Assembly (NCBI GenBank): GCA_023461035.1
Contig: JAEWOD010000042.1
Coordinates: forward strand, 61,564-125,563
DNA from: Bacteroidota bacterium
GTDB lineage: Bacteria > Bacteroidota > Bacteroidia > Flavobacteriales > Weeksellaceae
DNA: 64,000 bases
Direction: 5' to 3'
In this document: positions 1-8,482 of the stretch, in pieces
Numbering within the stretch: position 1 is the stretch's first letter
Layout: the number at the start of each line of letters is the position of its first letter
Notes under the pieces: model-generated
Database searches by the model: none
What the model was told of the DNA's origin: nothing
The model's input: only the letters and a program-made list of their open reading frames with translations
Made by a program: the position numbers and the translations under genes

Positions 1-716
1 TTTTGTTCCTCAAAAAGGTGTTTAAAAAGCCACAAGGCGCAAAAGTATTTCGCAAACTCGTCATGCGGGAGGTTTATGATTTGGGGATGAGTTCTGTGGG
101 TTTGGTGTCTTTTATCTCGCTTTTCATGGGTGCGGTAACGGCTATTCAGATGGCGCAAAACTTCCAGGGAGCCGACATTCCCGTACCGGATTATTACATC
201 GCTTATGCGACCAAAGTCGTGTTGATCTTAGAGTTTTCTCCTACGATTATTTCCCTGATTTTAGCCGGGAAAGTAGGGTCATATATTGCTTCCAGCATCG
301 GAACCATGCGCGTTACAGAACAAATTGATGCACTGGACGTGATGGGAATTAACTCGCCTTCTTTTTTGGTGATGCCCAAAATCCTCGCGGCTGTTTTGTT
401 CAATCCTATTTTGATCATGATCAGTATCGGGATGGGATTACTGGGTGGATATCTGATTGGGGAGGCAACGCAGATGTGGTCCCAGTCAGATTATATCATC
501 GGGCTTCAGATGCCCATGGCGACCCGTTTGTTTATTTATACCTTTGTGAAAACCGTTTGTTTTGCGTTTGTGATTGCCACTGTTCCGGCTTATTACGGTT
601 ATTTTGTAAAAGGAGGCTCGCTTGAAGTCGGGCGTTCCAGTACATCGGCCGTTGTTTGGACTTCGGTGATTTTAATCATTCTGAATTTAGTATTAACCCA
701 AACGATTTTGAGCTGA
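1..716 (+). CDS. mlaE: MlaE/YrbE-family lipid ABC transporter permease (5' partial)
   Basis: Inner-membrane permease of an Mla-type phospholipid transporter that works with the ATPase encoded next. The frame is open from the window edge. The TTG at position 3 is probably an internal codon, because MlaE proteins are usually about 245-260 residues and 237 are visible, so a short N-terminus lies upstream. The family signature runs over residues ~100-125 (GTMRVTEQIDALDVMGI) and is followed by several hydrophobic spans. The stop overlaps the next start as TGATG, so the two genes are translationally coupled. Family membership is clear; the lipid substrate is inferred from the family. Confidence 0.92.
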   Translation, partial: LFLKKVFKKPQGAKVFRKLVMREVYDLGMSSVGLVSFISLFMGAVTAIQMAQNFQGADIPVPDYYIAYATKVVLILEFSPTIISLILAGKVGSYIASSIGTMRVTEQIDALDVMGINSPSFLVMPKILAAVLFNPILIMISIGMGLLGGYLIGEATQMWSQSDYIIGLQMPMATRLFIYTFVKTVCFAFVIATVPAYYGYFVKGGSLEVGRSSTSAVVWTSVILIILNLVLTQTILS

Positions 717-1498
717 TGATAGAGGTAAAGAATTTAAAAAAGCAGTTTGAAGACATCGAGGTGCTCAAAGGGATTTCCACCGTTTTTGAAACCGGGAAAA
801 CCAATCTGATCATCGGTCAGTCGGGTTCCGGAAAAACCGTTTTTCTGAAATGCCTGACGGGACTGATTACCCCGACTTCGGGTGAAATATTATTTGACAA
901 ACGCGATACCACCAAATTCAGCTATGAGGAACGCCAGGCTTTGCGGGGAGAAATCGGAACGGTTTTTCAGGGAAGTGCGCTGTTTGATTCCATGACCGTT
1001 CTGGAAAATGTGCGTTTTCCACTCGAAATGTTTTCCAATCTTTCCATGAAAGAAATGAACGATCGCTCGGAAGAAGTATTGACAAGGGTGAATTTGACTC
1101 CGGAATCCTTTAAAAAATTCCCTTCCGAAATTTCCGGCGGGATGCAAAAAAGAGTTGCCATCGCCCGCGCCATCGTGAACAAACCCAAATATCTTTTTGC
1201 AGACGAACCCAATTCGGGACTTGACCCCAAAACTTCTATGGTCATCGATCAATTGTTGCACGAACTGACTGTCGAATACAACACGACGACCATCATCAAT
1301 ACCCATGACATGAATTCCGTGATGGAAATTGGCGAAACCATTGTTTTCCTCAAAAACGGAATCCTCGAATGGTCGGGCGATAAAAATGAAATTTTGACTG
1401 CGGACAATGAAGCGGTCATTGATTTCGTTTATTCTTCAAAACTCTTTACCAAATTGAGAGAAGTCCTGTTGGAAGAAAAAGCAAATTCGAAGAAATAA
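716..1498 (+). CDS. mlaF: MlaF-type ABC transporter ATP-binding protein
   Basis: Cytoplasmic ATPase that powers the MlaE permease. I place the start at ATG 716, inside the TGATG overlap with mlaE, giving 260 residues beginning MIEVKNLKKQF; the longer in-frame opening upstream lies inside mlaE. Visible motifs are Walker A (GQSGSGKT, residues ~35-42), the Q-loop (FQGSALFDSMTV), the ABC signature (SGGMQKRVAIARA) and Walker B with its glutamate (LFADEPNSGLDP), then a switch histidine (NTHD). The periplasmic MlaD-type MCE protein is not in the window. Function follows from the family; substrate direction cannot be seen. Confidence 0.93.
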   Translation: MIEVKNLKKQFEDIEVLKGISTVFETGKTNLIIGQSGSGKTVFLKCLTGLITPTSGEILFDKRDTTKFSYEERQALRGEIGTVFQGSALFDSMTVLENVRFPLEMFSNLSMKEMNDRSEEVLTRVNLTPESFKKFPSEISGGMQKRVAIARAIVNKPKYLFADEPNSGLDPKTSMVIDQLLHELTVEYNTTTIINTHDMNSVMEIGETIVFLKNGILEWSGDKNEILTADNEAVIDFVYSSKLFTKLREVLLEEKANSKK

Positions 1499-1516
1499 AA
1501 ATTAGAATTAAAATAT

Positions 1517-2122
1517 ATGAAAAAGTTGTTTTTAGTAGGGTTGTCCCTATTTGCAATGAATGGTTTTGCGCAAAATGTAGATTTCGGTTTGAAAGCCGGT
1601 CTGGTTTTTAATGCGGACAAAGGTCTTGTCAAAACCATTGGTGAAACCTATGAAGAAAAAGGGAAAGGCTCGGTAGGGTTTCAAGGAGGAGCTATGGTGC
1701 GCATCAACACCGGAAAAATCTATGTGCAGCCGGAATTACTTTACACCGCATTTAAAAACGAATTTGAAGAAGGTGGGGAAAGCGTTGACGTGAAAAAAAG
1801 CCGACTGGATATTCCGGTAAACGTAGGTACTACTTTTGCTATGGGATTGGTTCAGGTTCAGACAGGCCCTGTATTTTCATTGAATTTTGAAGATACCATC
1901 AAATCCGACGGAATTGATTTTCCGGATCCGGATGAAAGAGATCAAATCGGTCTGGGCTGGCAGGTCGGAACGGGTGTTAACATTAAAAACCTGAACATCG
2001 ATTTACGATATGAGTTTGGTTTAAGTAAAAATATAACCAAATACAACATCGCCGGATCAGGTGAATTTCAGACAGAAAACCGATCGAATATGTTGAATCT
2101 TTCAGTTGGATATTTCTTCTAA
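1517..2122 (+). CDS. PorT-like outer-membrane beta-barrel protein
   Basis: Protein of 201 residues with a clear signal peptide (MKKLFLVGLSLFAMNGFAQ), then alternating short hydrophobic and polar strands ending in an aromatic C-terminus (LSVGYFF), as expected of a small outer-membrane barrel. It resembles the outer-membrane beta-barrel family common in Bacteroidota (PorT/OmpX-like). It follows mlaF by 18 nt and is closed by a rho-independent terminator, so it could be the last gene of the mla transcript. A role in envelope lipid homeostasis would be inference from position only. Confidence 0.8.
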   Translation: MKKLFLVGLSLFAMNGFAQNVDFGLKAGLVFNADKGLVKTIGETYEEKGKGSVGFQGGAMVRINTGKIYVQPELLYTAFKNEFEEGGESVDVKKSRLDIPVNVGTTFAMGLVQVQTGPVFSLNFEDTIKSDGIDFPDPDERDQIGLGWQVGTGVNIKNLNIDLRYEFGLSKNITKYNIAGSGEFQTENRSNMLNLSVGYFF

Positions 2123-2144
2123 ATTGAATTAAACCAAAATATTT

Positions 2145-2182
2145 AACCCTCAATTTGTTAGCCTGCATTTTGAGGGTTTTTT
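2145..2182 (+). terminator. rho-independent terminator after the barrel protein gene
   Basis: AACCCTCAA (2145-2153) pairs with TTGAGGGTT (2170-2178), with a 16-nt loop, followed by a T-run. It lies 23 nt after the stop codon. Confidence 0.75.
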
Positions 2183-2198
2183 ATTTTTCTCATGTATT

Positions 2199-2230
2199 TT
2201 TGGGGGAGTTTGTAAAAAATCCTATTTTTG
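2199..2230 (+). promoter_or_regulatory. Bacteroidota promoter for the TPR-ribH operon
   Basis: TTTG at 2199-2202 and TATTTTTG at 2223-2230 match the Bacteroidota -33 (TTTG) and -7 (TAnnTTTG) elements with a 20-nt spacer. The TPR gene starts 22 nt after the -7 box. Confidence 0.7.
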
Positions 2231-2252
2231 CACACTTGAAATTCAAACAACC

Positions 2253-2963
2253 ATGGCGAAAGCAAGAAAAAAACAAGAATATACAACGGAAAAAGTTCTG
2301 GACAGCTTGAACGAAACCGCATATAAAGCGGAAAATTTCTTCGAAAGACATTCCAAAATTATCATAGGCATATTGGGTGCTTTGGCATTAATTGCCATCG
2401 GATATTTTGTTTATTTGAAAACCGTTTTGGAACCAAAATCTGAAAAAGCATTTACCGAAATGGTACAAGCTGACGAATATTTCAAACAGGATTCTGTCCT
2501 TTTGGCCTTAAAAGGAAGTCCCGGAAGTTTTCAGGGTTACGAACAAATCGTTGAAGAATATGGCAGCACAAAAGGTGGAAACATCGCTCGCTATAAGGCC
2601 GGAATCGCTTATTACCGTTTAGGAGATTTTGCTTCTGCTGTTTCCGTGCTGGAGAAATTTACCACGGATGACGAAATCCTTATGGCGCAAAAAAACGGCA
2701 TGATCGGTAACGCTTTGGTAGAATCTAAAAAAGAAAAAGAAGCGCTTCCTTACTATGTAAAAGCTGCAGAAGGAACAAATGTGGAAGTCATTCAAACCTT
2801 GTATTACACAAAAGCAGGTAAGTTGGCTATCCAATTGGGACAAAATGCAGATGCTCAGAAATACTTCCAAACACTGGCAGACAAATATCCAAATGCCGGA
2901 AATGGAGAAGTTGAGAAATTCTTGGAAAGACTTAAATACGCAACAGGTGGCAACGGAAAATAA
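2253..2963 (+). CDS. Membrane-anchored TPR protein (YfgM-like)
   Basis: Protein of 236 residues: charged N-terminus, one transmembrane segment at about residues 36-56 (IIIGILGALALIAIGYFV), then a periplasmic helical region with TPR-like repeats (for example YKAGIAYYRLGDFASAVSVL and a final repeat ending in YFQTLADKYP). This layout matches the YfgM/TPR_21 family, which acts as an ancillary factor at the Sec translocon in E. coli. The 3' end overlaps the ribH start by 17 nt, so the two are cotranscribed. The exact role here is not shown by the sequence. Confidence 0.82.
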   Translation: MAKARKKQEYTTEKVLDSLNETAYKAENFFERHSKIIIGILGALALIAIGYFVYLKTVLEPKSEKAFTEMVQADEYFKQDSVLLALKGSPGSFQGYEQIVEEYGSTKGGNIARYKAGIAYYRLGDFASAVSVLEKFTTDDEILMAQKNGMIGNALVESKKEKEALPYYVKAAEGTNVEVIQTLYYTKAGKLAIQLGQNADAQKYFQTLADKYPNAGNGEVEKFLERLKYATGGNGK

Positions 2964-3435
2964 AAACCTGTCGGCTTACGATAAAGCAAAATTACCCAAT
3001 GCCGAAGCGTTTCGTTTCGGCATTGTTGTTTCCCAATGGAACAACCATATCACGCATAACCTCCAAAAAGGAGCGATTGATGCTCTAATTGACTTAGGCG
3101 CAAAACCGGAAAACATCTCCAGTTTTGAAGTTCCCGGAAGTTTTGAACTGATTTTTGGCGCAAGCCAATTGTGTAAAAATGGAAAATTTGACGCCATCAT
3201 TGTAATCGGAAGCGTCATCCGTGGCGAAACTGCTCATTTTGATTATGTCTGTCAAGGTGTTACCCAAGGTATCAAAGACCTCAACGTTCAACAAGATATT
3301 CCCGTTATTTTCTGTGTCCTCACCGATGACAACGAACAACAATCCATCGACCGTTCAGGCGGAAAACACGGTAACAAAGGAACCGAAGCCGGTGTTACGG
3401 CGGTGGTAATGGCGGATTTCCAATCAAGATTTTAA
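2947..3435 (+). CDS. ribH: 6,7-dimethyl-8-ribityllumazine synthase
   Basis: Penultimate enzyme of riboflavin synthesis: condenses 5-amino-6-ribitylaminouracil with 3,4-dihydroxy-2-butanone 4-phosphate. I choose GTG 2947, which gives 162 residues beginning (M)ATENKNLSAYDK, the usual N-terminus and length in flavobacteria; longer in-frame starts lie inside the TPR gene. Conserved parts are the substrate loop around EVPGSFEL, the phosphate-binding GSVIRGET, and HFDYVCQG with its catalytic histidine. The gene overlaps the upstream stop by 17 nt, so translation is coupled. The partner enzyme ribE is about 44 kb away at 47.3-47.9 kb. Confidence 0.96.
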   Translation: MATENKNLSAYDKAKLPNAEAFRFGIVVSQWNNHITHNLQKGAIDALIDLGAKPENISSFEVPGSFELIFGASQLCKNGKFDAIIVIGSVIRGETAHFDYVCQGVTQGIKDLNVQQDIPVIFCVLTDDNEQQSIDRSGGKHGNKGTEAGVTAVVMADFQSRF

Positions 3436-3454
3436 GTTTCTTTTTATTATTTCC

Positions 3455-3462
3455 TAACTTTG
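3455..3462 (+). promoter_or_regulatory. TAnnTTTG -7 box of toxin-antitoxin module 1
   Basis: TAACTTTG, 14 nt before the antitoxin ATG at 3477. No good -33 TTTG was seen. Confidence 0.5.
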
Positions 3463-3476
3463 TGTAAAATCAAAAA

Positions 3477-3677
3477 ATGGAAACGATTATAATTAATACC
3501 AAAAACAGCGGAAATGCTAAATTAATTCTCGAATTGGTAAAAAAAATCGGAGAAACCGGACGTGTATTGACCAAATCTGAACAAGAAGATTTTTTATTGG
3601 GTGAATTAATGTTAGAAGAAAAGACAGGCGAAAAGGTTTCAAAATCTTCTATTTTAAAGACATTACAGCAAAAATGA
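3477..3677 (+). CDS. Putative type II antitoxin
   Basis: Small protein of 66 residues, rich in Lys and Glu, with no recognised DNA-binding motif. It is called an antitoxin because of its size, its own promoter, and the ATGA overlap at 3674-3677 with a RelE-type toxin frame, the standard antitoxin-toxin layout. Its frame is intact although the toxin behind it is broken. It would neutralise the toxin and possibly repress the operon if the module were active. Family not recognised. Confidence 0.6.
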   Translation: METIIINTKNSGNAKLILELVKKIGETGRVLTKSEQEDFLLGELMLEEKTGEKVSKSSILKTLQQK

Positions 3678-3941
3678 ATGTTGAATTTGATAAAAGCTTC
3701 AACAAAGCCCCTTAAAAAATTAAAGGATAAATCAATTTTTCCAAAAATTGAAGAAATTATTGAAGACTGTGAAAAGGCTGTCTCAATTGAAAAAATACCA
3801 AAAATCAAAAAACTGAAAGGATTTTCTAATTTTTATCGAATCCGTTTGAATGATTACAGAATCGGTATTGAATTAGTCGAAGACGCCATAACTTTCATTA
3901 CAATTGCGCATAGAAAAGAAATCTATAAAAAATTTCCTTAG
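3674..3941 (+). pseudogene. RelE/ParE-type toxin, frameshifted near codon 12
   Basis: Starting at ATG 3674 (overlapping the antitoxin stop), the frame reads MNVEFDKSFNKA, a typical RelE-family N-terminus, then hits TAA at 3713. Removing one C from the CCCC run at 3708-3711 joins it exactly to LKKLKDKSIFPKIEE and on to the family core (FYRIRLNDYRIGIEL, AHRKEIYKKFP) ending at 3941. The downstream frame also has an ATG at 3678, which would give an 87-residue protein with an unrelated first ~11 residues. So the toxin is either inactivated, made with an altered N-terminus, phase-variable at the C-run, or a sequencing error. Confidence 0.7.
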
Positions 3942-4016
3942 CTAAAAACCACTTTAATTATCCTTTCTAATTTTAAGAATCCTGAATTCTAACTTCAAAT
4001 TTTTAATCCAAAATTC

Positions 4017-4024
4017 TACCTTTG
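4017..4024 (+). promoter_or_regulatory. TAnnTTTG -7 box of mutL
   Basis: TACCTTTG ends 7 nt before the mutL ATG (4032), so the leader should be only a few nucleotides long. Confidence 0.6.
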
Positions 4025-4031
4025 TAAACTT

Positions 4032-5816
4032 ATGGTTTCGACAGGAGATGTAATCCAATTATTGCCCGATCATGTGGCCAACCAAATCGCCGCAGGCGAA
4101 GTGGTACAACGTCCGGCTTCCGTGGTAAAAGAATTGATGGAAAATGCGGTTGACGCAGGCGCAACAGAGATAGATTTAATCGTAAAAGATGCAGGAAGAA
4201 CACTGATTCAGGTCGTGGACAATGGTTCAGGAATGAGCGTTACCGATTTACGGCTGGCATTTGAGCGTCATGCTACCTCCAAAATCAGAACCACAGAAGA
4301 CATTTTCCACATCCAAACCAAAGGATTCAGAGGCGAAGCATTGGCTTCCATTGCTGCTGTGGCACAAGTTGATGCCGCAACCAAAAAAGACGATGAAGAG
4401 CTGGGTAATCGTTTGATAATTGACGGTGGAACGGTTCGTGACCAAATTCCGGCTGCAGCTCAAAAAGGAACTTCCATTTCCGTTAAAAATTTGTTTTACA
4501 ACGTTCCAGCAAGACGTAATTTTCTGAAATCCAATCAAGTAGAGTTTCGACACATACAAGAAGAATTTTTACGTGTTGCGCTTGCACATGAAACTATTAA
4601 TTTCCGTTTTTATCATAACGATTCCGAAGTTTATATCCTGAAATCCGGCAATTTGCGACAACGGATTGTGCAGATATTCGGACGGAAAATCGATACGCAA
4701 TTGGTGCCGATTTCGGAAGAAACAGACGTGGTCAACATAAACGGATTTGTCGGAAAACCGGAAACCGCCAAAAAACAAAGAGGCGAACAGTATTTCTTTG
4801 TTAATCATCGATTTATAAAAAGCAATTATTTGCACAAAGCCATTACCGATGCTTTTGAAAATCTTTTGCCCAACCAATATGTGCCTTCCTATTTTTTATT
4901 TCTGGAAATCGATCCGACCAAAATCGACATCAATATTCATCCGACCAAAACCGAGATAAAATTTGAAGACGAATATAGCATTTACGCCGTTTTACGTTCG
5001 GCTGTGAAACATGCTTTGGGGCAATTTAACATCATGCCTTCGCTGGATTTCGACCAAAATCCGGATTGGGCATTTATCCCGAGCAAACCCCAAAACCAAC
5101 CGATTAAAACACCTGAAATCAAGGTGGACAGAAATTACAATCCCTTTGATACAAGACCTTCGCAAAAAGAAATCCTTCCAACTCAAAATTTCTACCAGTC
5201 TTTCTCCGAATTTGAAATCGAAAATAAACATCCGGAAACGCTTTTGAGCAAAGAAGAATTTCAAATAGGGGATTTTCAGGTAATTCAATGGATGAATAAA
5301 TATTTGGTCACCCAACACAAAGGTGAATTGCTGATTATCGATCAAAACCGCGCTCATCAATTAATTGTTTTTGAAAAACTGACCAAATCAATCAGTGAAA
5401 ACGCACTCAGCCAACGGCTTTTATTTCCGGTTGAAATTTCGGCTTCGTCTGCCGAAATTGTTTTGCTGAAAAGCATCGAAATGGATTTGGTGAATTTCGG
5501 GTTTGATGTGGATTTTCAAAAAGAATTGATTTTAGTAAATGCGCTTCCAACTGAAGTCGAGGCAGAAGAAATTCCGGCTATTTTTTCCGATTTCCTGCAC
5601 GATTTAGAATGGCATGGAAAAGTTGATTTCAAAGTGGAAATTTCCAAAATCATCGCTAAAAATTCGGCCATCAAAAAAGGAGAGCCTTTGCTGCCCGAGC
5701 AGGCCAAACATTTGGCACAGCAATTGTTGCAACTGGACGAGCCCAATTTTTCACCTTACGGAAAACCGGTTTTTATACAGATTCCGGAAACAGAAATTAC
5801 CAAAAAATTAAATTAA
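4032..5816 (+). CDS. mutL: DNA mismatch repair protein MutL
   Basis: Couples mismatch recognition by MutS to strand removal. It has 594 residues with an N-terminal GHKL ATPase: E..ENAVDAGA (ATP-binding N), DNGSGM, and GFRGEALASI. The C-terminal dimerisation domain begins near residue 410. The metal-binding endonuclease motif, normally DQHA(x)2E(x)4E, reads DQNRAHQLIVFE here, and the usual CPHGRP motif reads SPYGKP, so key metal ligands are missing and endonuclease activity is doubtful. It starts an apparent operon running through two rhomboid genes and the EEP gene. Confidence 0.96.
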   Translation: MVSTGDVIQLLPDHVANQIAAGEVVQRPASVVKELMENAVDAGATEIDLIVKDAGRTLIQVVDNGSGMSVTDLRLAFERHATSKIRTTEDIFHIQTKGFRGEALASIAAVAQVDAATKKDDEELGNRLIIDGGTVRDQIPAAAQKGTSISVKNLFYNVPARRNFLKSNQVEFRHIQEEFLRVALAHETINFRFYHNDSEVYILKSGNLRQRIVQIFGRKIDTQLVPISEETDVVNINGFVGKPETAKKQRGEQYFFVNHRFIKSNYLHKAITDAFENLLPNQYVPSYFLFLEIDPTKIDINIHPTKTEIKFEDEYSIYAVLRSAVKHALGQFNIMPSLDFDQNPDWAFIPSKPQNQPIKTPEIKVDRNYNPFDTRPSQKEILPTQNFYQSFSEFEIENKHPETLLSKEEFQIGDFQVIQWMNKYLVTQHKGELLIIDQNRAHQLIVFEKLTKSISENALSQRLLFPVEISASSAEIVLLKSIEMDLVNFGFDVDFQKELILVNALPTEVEAEEIPAIFSDFLHDLEWHGKVDFKVEISKIIAKNSAIKKGEPLLPEQAKHLAQQLLQLDEPNFSPYGKPVFIQIPETEITKKLN

Positions 5817-5820
5817 AAAT

Positions 5821-6576
5821 ATGTTCAATCAGCCCATACCAGCCGTCACCAAAAACCTATTGATAATCAACGGATTGTTTTTTTTGGCTACTATTGTTTT
5901 CGCTTCGAGAGGAATTGATTTGGGAAGTATCTTGGGTGCTTTTTATCCGGAGTCCGTTAATTTCAGACCTTGGCAAATCATCACACATATGTTTATGCAT
6001 GCGCCATTTCCAAATGTTTCTCATATTTTGTTTAATATGTTTGCTTTGTGGATGTTTGGTTCAACGGTTGAGCATACGTTGGGCGCAAAAAAGTTTCTGA
6101 TACTTTATTTTGCTGCGGGCTTGGGTTCTTTTGCTTTGTTTAATTTTACAAATTATCTACAAATTGAACAGCTAAAACCCGTTGTGGCAGCTGCCGGAGT
6201 AAACGTTCCGGAATTTATTCAAAGTTTGGTTTATAATAATTCGGGAAGTTATATGTTGCCCGGTTCTTCAGACATGGCGTCTGTAAAAAAATTAGCCGCC
6301 TATTATATAACTCCTATGGTAGGCGCATCCGGAGCGATTTACGGGATTTTGGTTGCCTTTGGGGTTTTGTATCCCAATGCCAAACTGGCGTTGATCTTCT
6401 TGCCAATTCCGGTAAAAGCAAAATACTTTATCCCGATTTTGATCGCTCTAGAATTCTTTATGGCCATTCAGAATTATGCATGGAATCCGATTGCGCATTT
6501 TGCACATATTGGCGGTGCCATCATTGGCTTCATTCTTGTACGTTCCTGGAAGAAAAATTTACACAGAGAATGGTGA
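5821..6576 (+). CDS. Rhomboid family intramembrane serine protease
   Basis: Six or more hydrophobic segments over 251 residues, with the rhomboid active site: catalytic serine in GASGAIYG (residues ~165-172) and catalytic histidine in HFAHIGGAIIGF near residue 225. The motif HILFNMFALWMFG in an early helix is also typical. Such proteases cleave transmembrane helices within the inner membrane; the substrate is unknown. It starts 4 nt after mutL and is followed 1 nt later by a second rhomboid gene, so they form an operon. Confidence 0.93.
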   Translation: MFNQPIPAVTKNLLIINGLFFLATIVFASRGIDLGSILGAFYPESVNFRPWQIITHMFMHAPFPNVSHILFNMFALWMFGSTVEHTLGAKKFLILYFAAGLGSFALFNFTNYLQIEQLKPVVAAAGVNVPEFIQSLVYNNSGSYMLPGSSDMASVKKLAAYYITPMVGASGAIYGILVAFGVLYPNAKLALIFLPIPVKAKYFIPILIALEFFMAIQNYAWNPIAHFAHIGGAIIGFILVRSWKKNLHREW

Positions 6577-6577
6577 T

Positions 6578-7429
6578 ATGAATGACATAATCCAACAATT
6601 AAAAAACAATTACAAAAACGGCGAAATCAACATCAAATTGATTTTTATCTGTATAGCGGTCTTTCTGATTTCCCTCATTCTCGATTTATCCTTTTTCCGA
6701 AACAGCGTTTGGAAAATCAATCATTATTTTGATGCCAAACCTACTTTAGAAGGATTTTTTTCCCAGCCCTGGGGAATTCTGACTTATACCTTTTTTCATG
6801 GCGGTTTGCTTCATCTGGCGTTGAATTCGCTGATGATTTATTTCGTCGGACAATTATTTCTTCGCTATTTCAGAAAGGAAAATTTCCTAACCTTCTTCTT
6901 GTTTGGTTCGATTTCGGGCGCCTTGTTTTTTATGGGATTTTCTTATGTATTTAATTATGGACAGGGTTTGGTGGGGGCCTCCGCTGCAGTTTATGCCGTC
7001 TTTTTTGCCTTGGTGGCTTATATTCCCAAAACCAAAGTCCAACTGATGTTCGTCAACATCAATATACCGCTTGACTATGTGGCTTACGGATTACTCGTCT
7101 TGGATTTCTTTATGATTTTGTCGGGAAACAATGTGGGTGGTCATATTTCTCATTTGGGAGGAGCTGCATTTGGTTTTTTGTATATGAAACAATTTGAGAA
7201 GGGAAATGATTTTCTGGGCGGAATCATTCGTTCTTTGTTTTTCCGTGAAAAAAAATCTGTAAAACAAGACCGTCGCAAGGCATACAGAGACGATTACGAA
7301 TTCAATTCACAAAAAGTCAACAAACAAAAAAAAGTGGACAAAATTTTGGACAAAATTTCAAAATCAGGCTATGAAAGTTTAACCAAAGAGGAAAAAGATT
7401 TACTTTTCAAACAAAAGGAAAATGGGTAG
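6578..7429 (+). CDS. Second rhomboid family protease
   Basis: A paralogue of the preceding gene, 283 residues from ATG 6578; a longer in-frame opening would lie inside the upstream gene. Catalytic serine is in GLVGASAAVYAVFF and catalytic histidine in GHISHLGGAAFGF. A charged cytoplasmic tail of about 70 residues (KVDKILDKISKSGYESLTKE) follows the last helix and is absent from the first paralogue. It overlaps the next gene by 8 nt. The two rhomboids probably have different substrates; that is inference. Confidence 0.92.
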   Translation: MNDIIQQLKNNYKNGEINIKLIFICIAVFLISLILDLSFFRNSVWKINHYFDAKPTLEGFFSQPWGILTYTFFHGGLLHLALNSLMIYFVGQLFLRYFRKENFLTFFLFGSISGALFFMGFSYVFNYGQGLVGASAAVYAVFFALVAYIPKTKVQLMFVNINIPLDYVAYGLLVLDFFMILSGNNVGGHISHLGGAAFGFLYMKQFEKGNDFLGGIIRSLFFREKKSVKQDRRKAYRDDYEFNSQKVNKQKKVDKILDKISKSGYESLTKEEKDLLFKQKENG

Positions 7430-8447
7430 AGGACTGCGTTTAAGCGGATTGGATCCGGTGTTTTTTATTTCACATTTGCTGTTTTTGGGATTTTCATACA
7501 GCATTTACCTGGCGCCGCATATTGCTCCGTCCACTTTTCCATATTTCGGGTTTATTCCCATCATTTATCCGCTTTTGGTTTTGGCCAATTTGATTATCAT
7601 CATCTTTCTTTTCTGGCGCAGAGCTCCCTATGCAATATTGTTTCTCATGCTTTCCATAGGATTGTATTTTCCTTTGAACAAAACCTATCAATTTTTTGGG
7701 AAAAAGGTTGAAACTGTTCCCGATTTTAAGATTATTTCTCTTAACGGCCAATATTTGCGCGAACCCGGATTTGTGGACTTTTTCAATAAGGAAAAGGCCG
7801 ATGTCGTGGTCTTGCAAGAGGTATATTGGCGAAACGAAAAATTCGAAAATTTAAAAGATTCGGCATTTGCAGATTATTATCATGAAAAACATTCGATCAT
7901 TCAGATTTTCAGCAAATATCCTATCATCGAATTTAAAAAAATATTTTCCGATGGAAACGGAAATACAGGACTGACGGCTTATGCCGATCTGGATCTGGGA
8001 TATGATACAATCCGTGTAATCAATGTTTATCTTGAGCCCATGTTCATCGACAAAAAGCTTGTAAAAGAAGCAGTAAACGACGTAGAAACGGCCGAAAAAA
8101 ATTCAAAAGTCCTCAAAAACAAATTGACCCGTGGCTTTTTAAAACACGAAAGCCAAATCAAACAAATCCTGCCTTATATCAGCAATTCAAAACACCCGGT
8201 GATATTGGCCGGAGACTTGAACGCGGTGCCCAATTCGTATGAATATCAACAGATTATGTATTGGTTAAAAGACGCATACTTCGAAGTGGGAAAATCATCC
8301 GGCACCAGTTTTCATGATTTTAAATATCCACTCAGGTTGGATTATATATTTCATTCGGAAGAATTTTTACCAACAAAATATGAAGTCAAAAAGGATTTAA
8401 AGCTCTCCGATCATTATCCGATAATAGGCTATTTCAAATTACCTTAA
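7422..8447 (+). CDS. Membrane-anchored endonuclease/exonuclease/phosphatase family protein
   Basis: Protein of 341 residues: three hydrophobic segments in the first ~95 residues, then an EEP-fold domain. Catalytic-site motifs are VVVLQEVYWR (metal-binding Glu), ILAGDLNAVPNS (Asp/Asn), LDYIFHS and LSDHYPI (catalytic His). EEP proteins cleave phosphodiesters in nucleic acids, inositol phosphates or lipids; the membrane anchor favours a lipid or periplasmic substrate, which is inference. The start overlaps the rhomboid stop by 8 nt. Confidence 0.88.
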   Translation: MGRGLRLSGLDPVFFISHLLFLGFSYSIYLAPHIAPSTFPYFGFIPIIYPLLVLANLIIIIFLFWRRAPYAILFLMLSIGLYFPLNKTYQFFGKKVETVPDFKIISLNGQYLREPGFVDFFNKEKADVVVLQEVYWRNEKFENLKDSAFADYYHEKHSIIQIFSKYPIIEFKKIFSDGNGNTGLTAYADLDLGYDTIRVINVYLEPMFIDKKLVKEAVNDVETAEKNSKVLKNKLTRGFLKHESQIKQILPYISNSKHPVILAGDLNAVPNSYEYQQIMYWLKDAYFEVGKSSGTSFHDFKYPLRLDYIFHSEEFLPTKYEVKKDLKLSDHYPIIGYFKLP

Positions 8448-8452
8448 AATTG

Positions 8453-8460
8453 TATCTTTG
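8453..8460 (+). promoter_or_regulatory. TAnnTTTG -7 box of the HerA-like ATPase gene
   Basis: TATCTTTG, just after the EEP gene stop and 22 nt before ATG 8483. Confidence 0.55.
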
Positions 8461-8482
8461 AACGAATCAACTCAAATTTTAC

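Noticed and set aside
656..715. Longer start for mlaF inside mlaE
   Set aside because: The extra 20 residues are the out-of-frame 3' end of mlaE; the TGATG start at 716 gives the normal N-terminus.
2779..2946. Longer start for ribH
   Set aside because: The extension lies in the TPR gene in another frame and has no RibH-like sequence; GTG 2947 gives the normal length.
3942..4016. Displaced ribH 3' end behind toxin-antitoxin module 1
   Set aside because: I looked for a repeat of the ribH end there, as at rnr and hutI, and found none.
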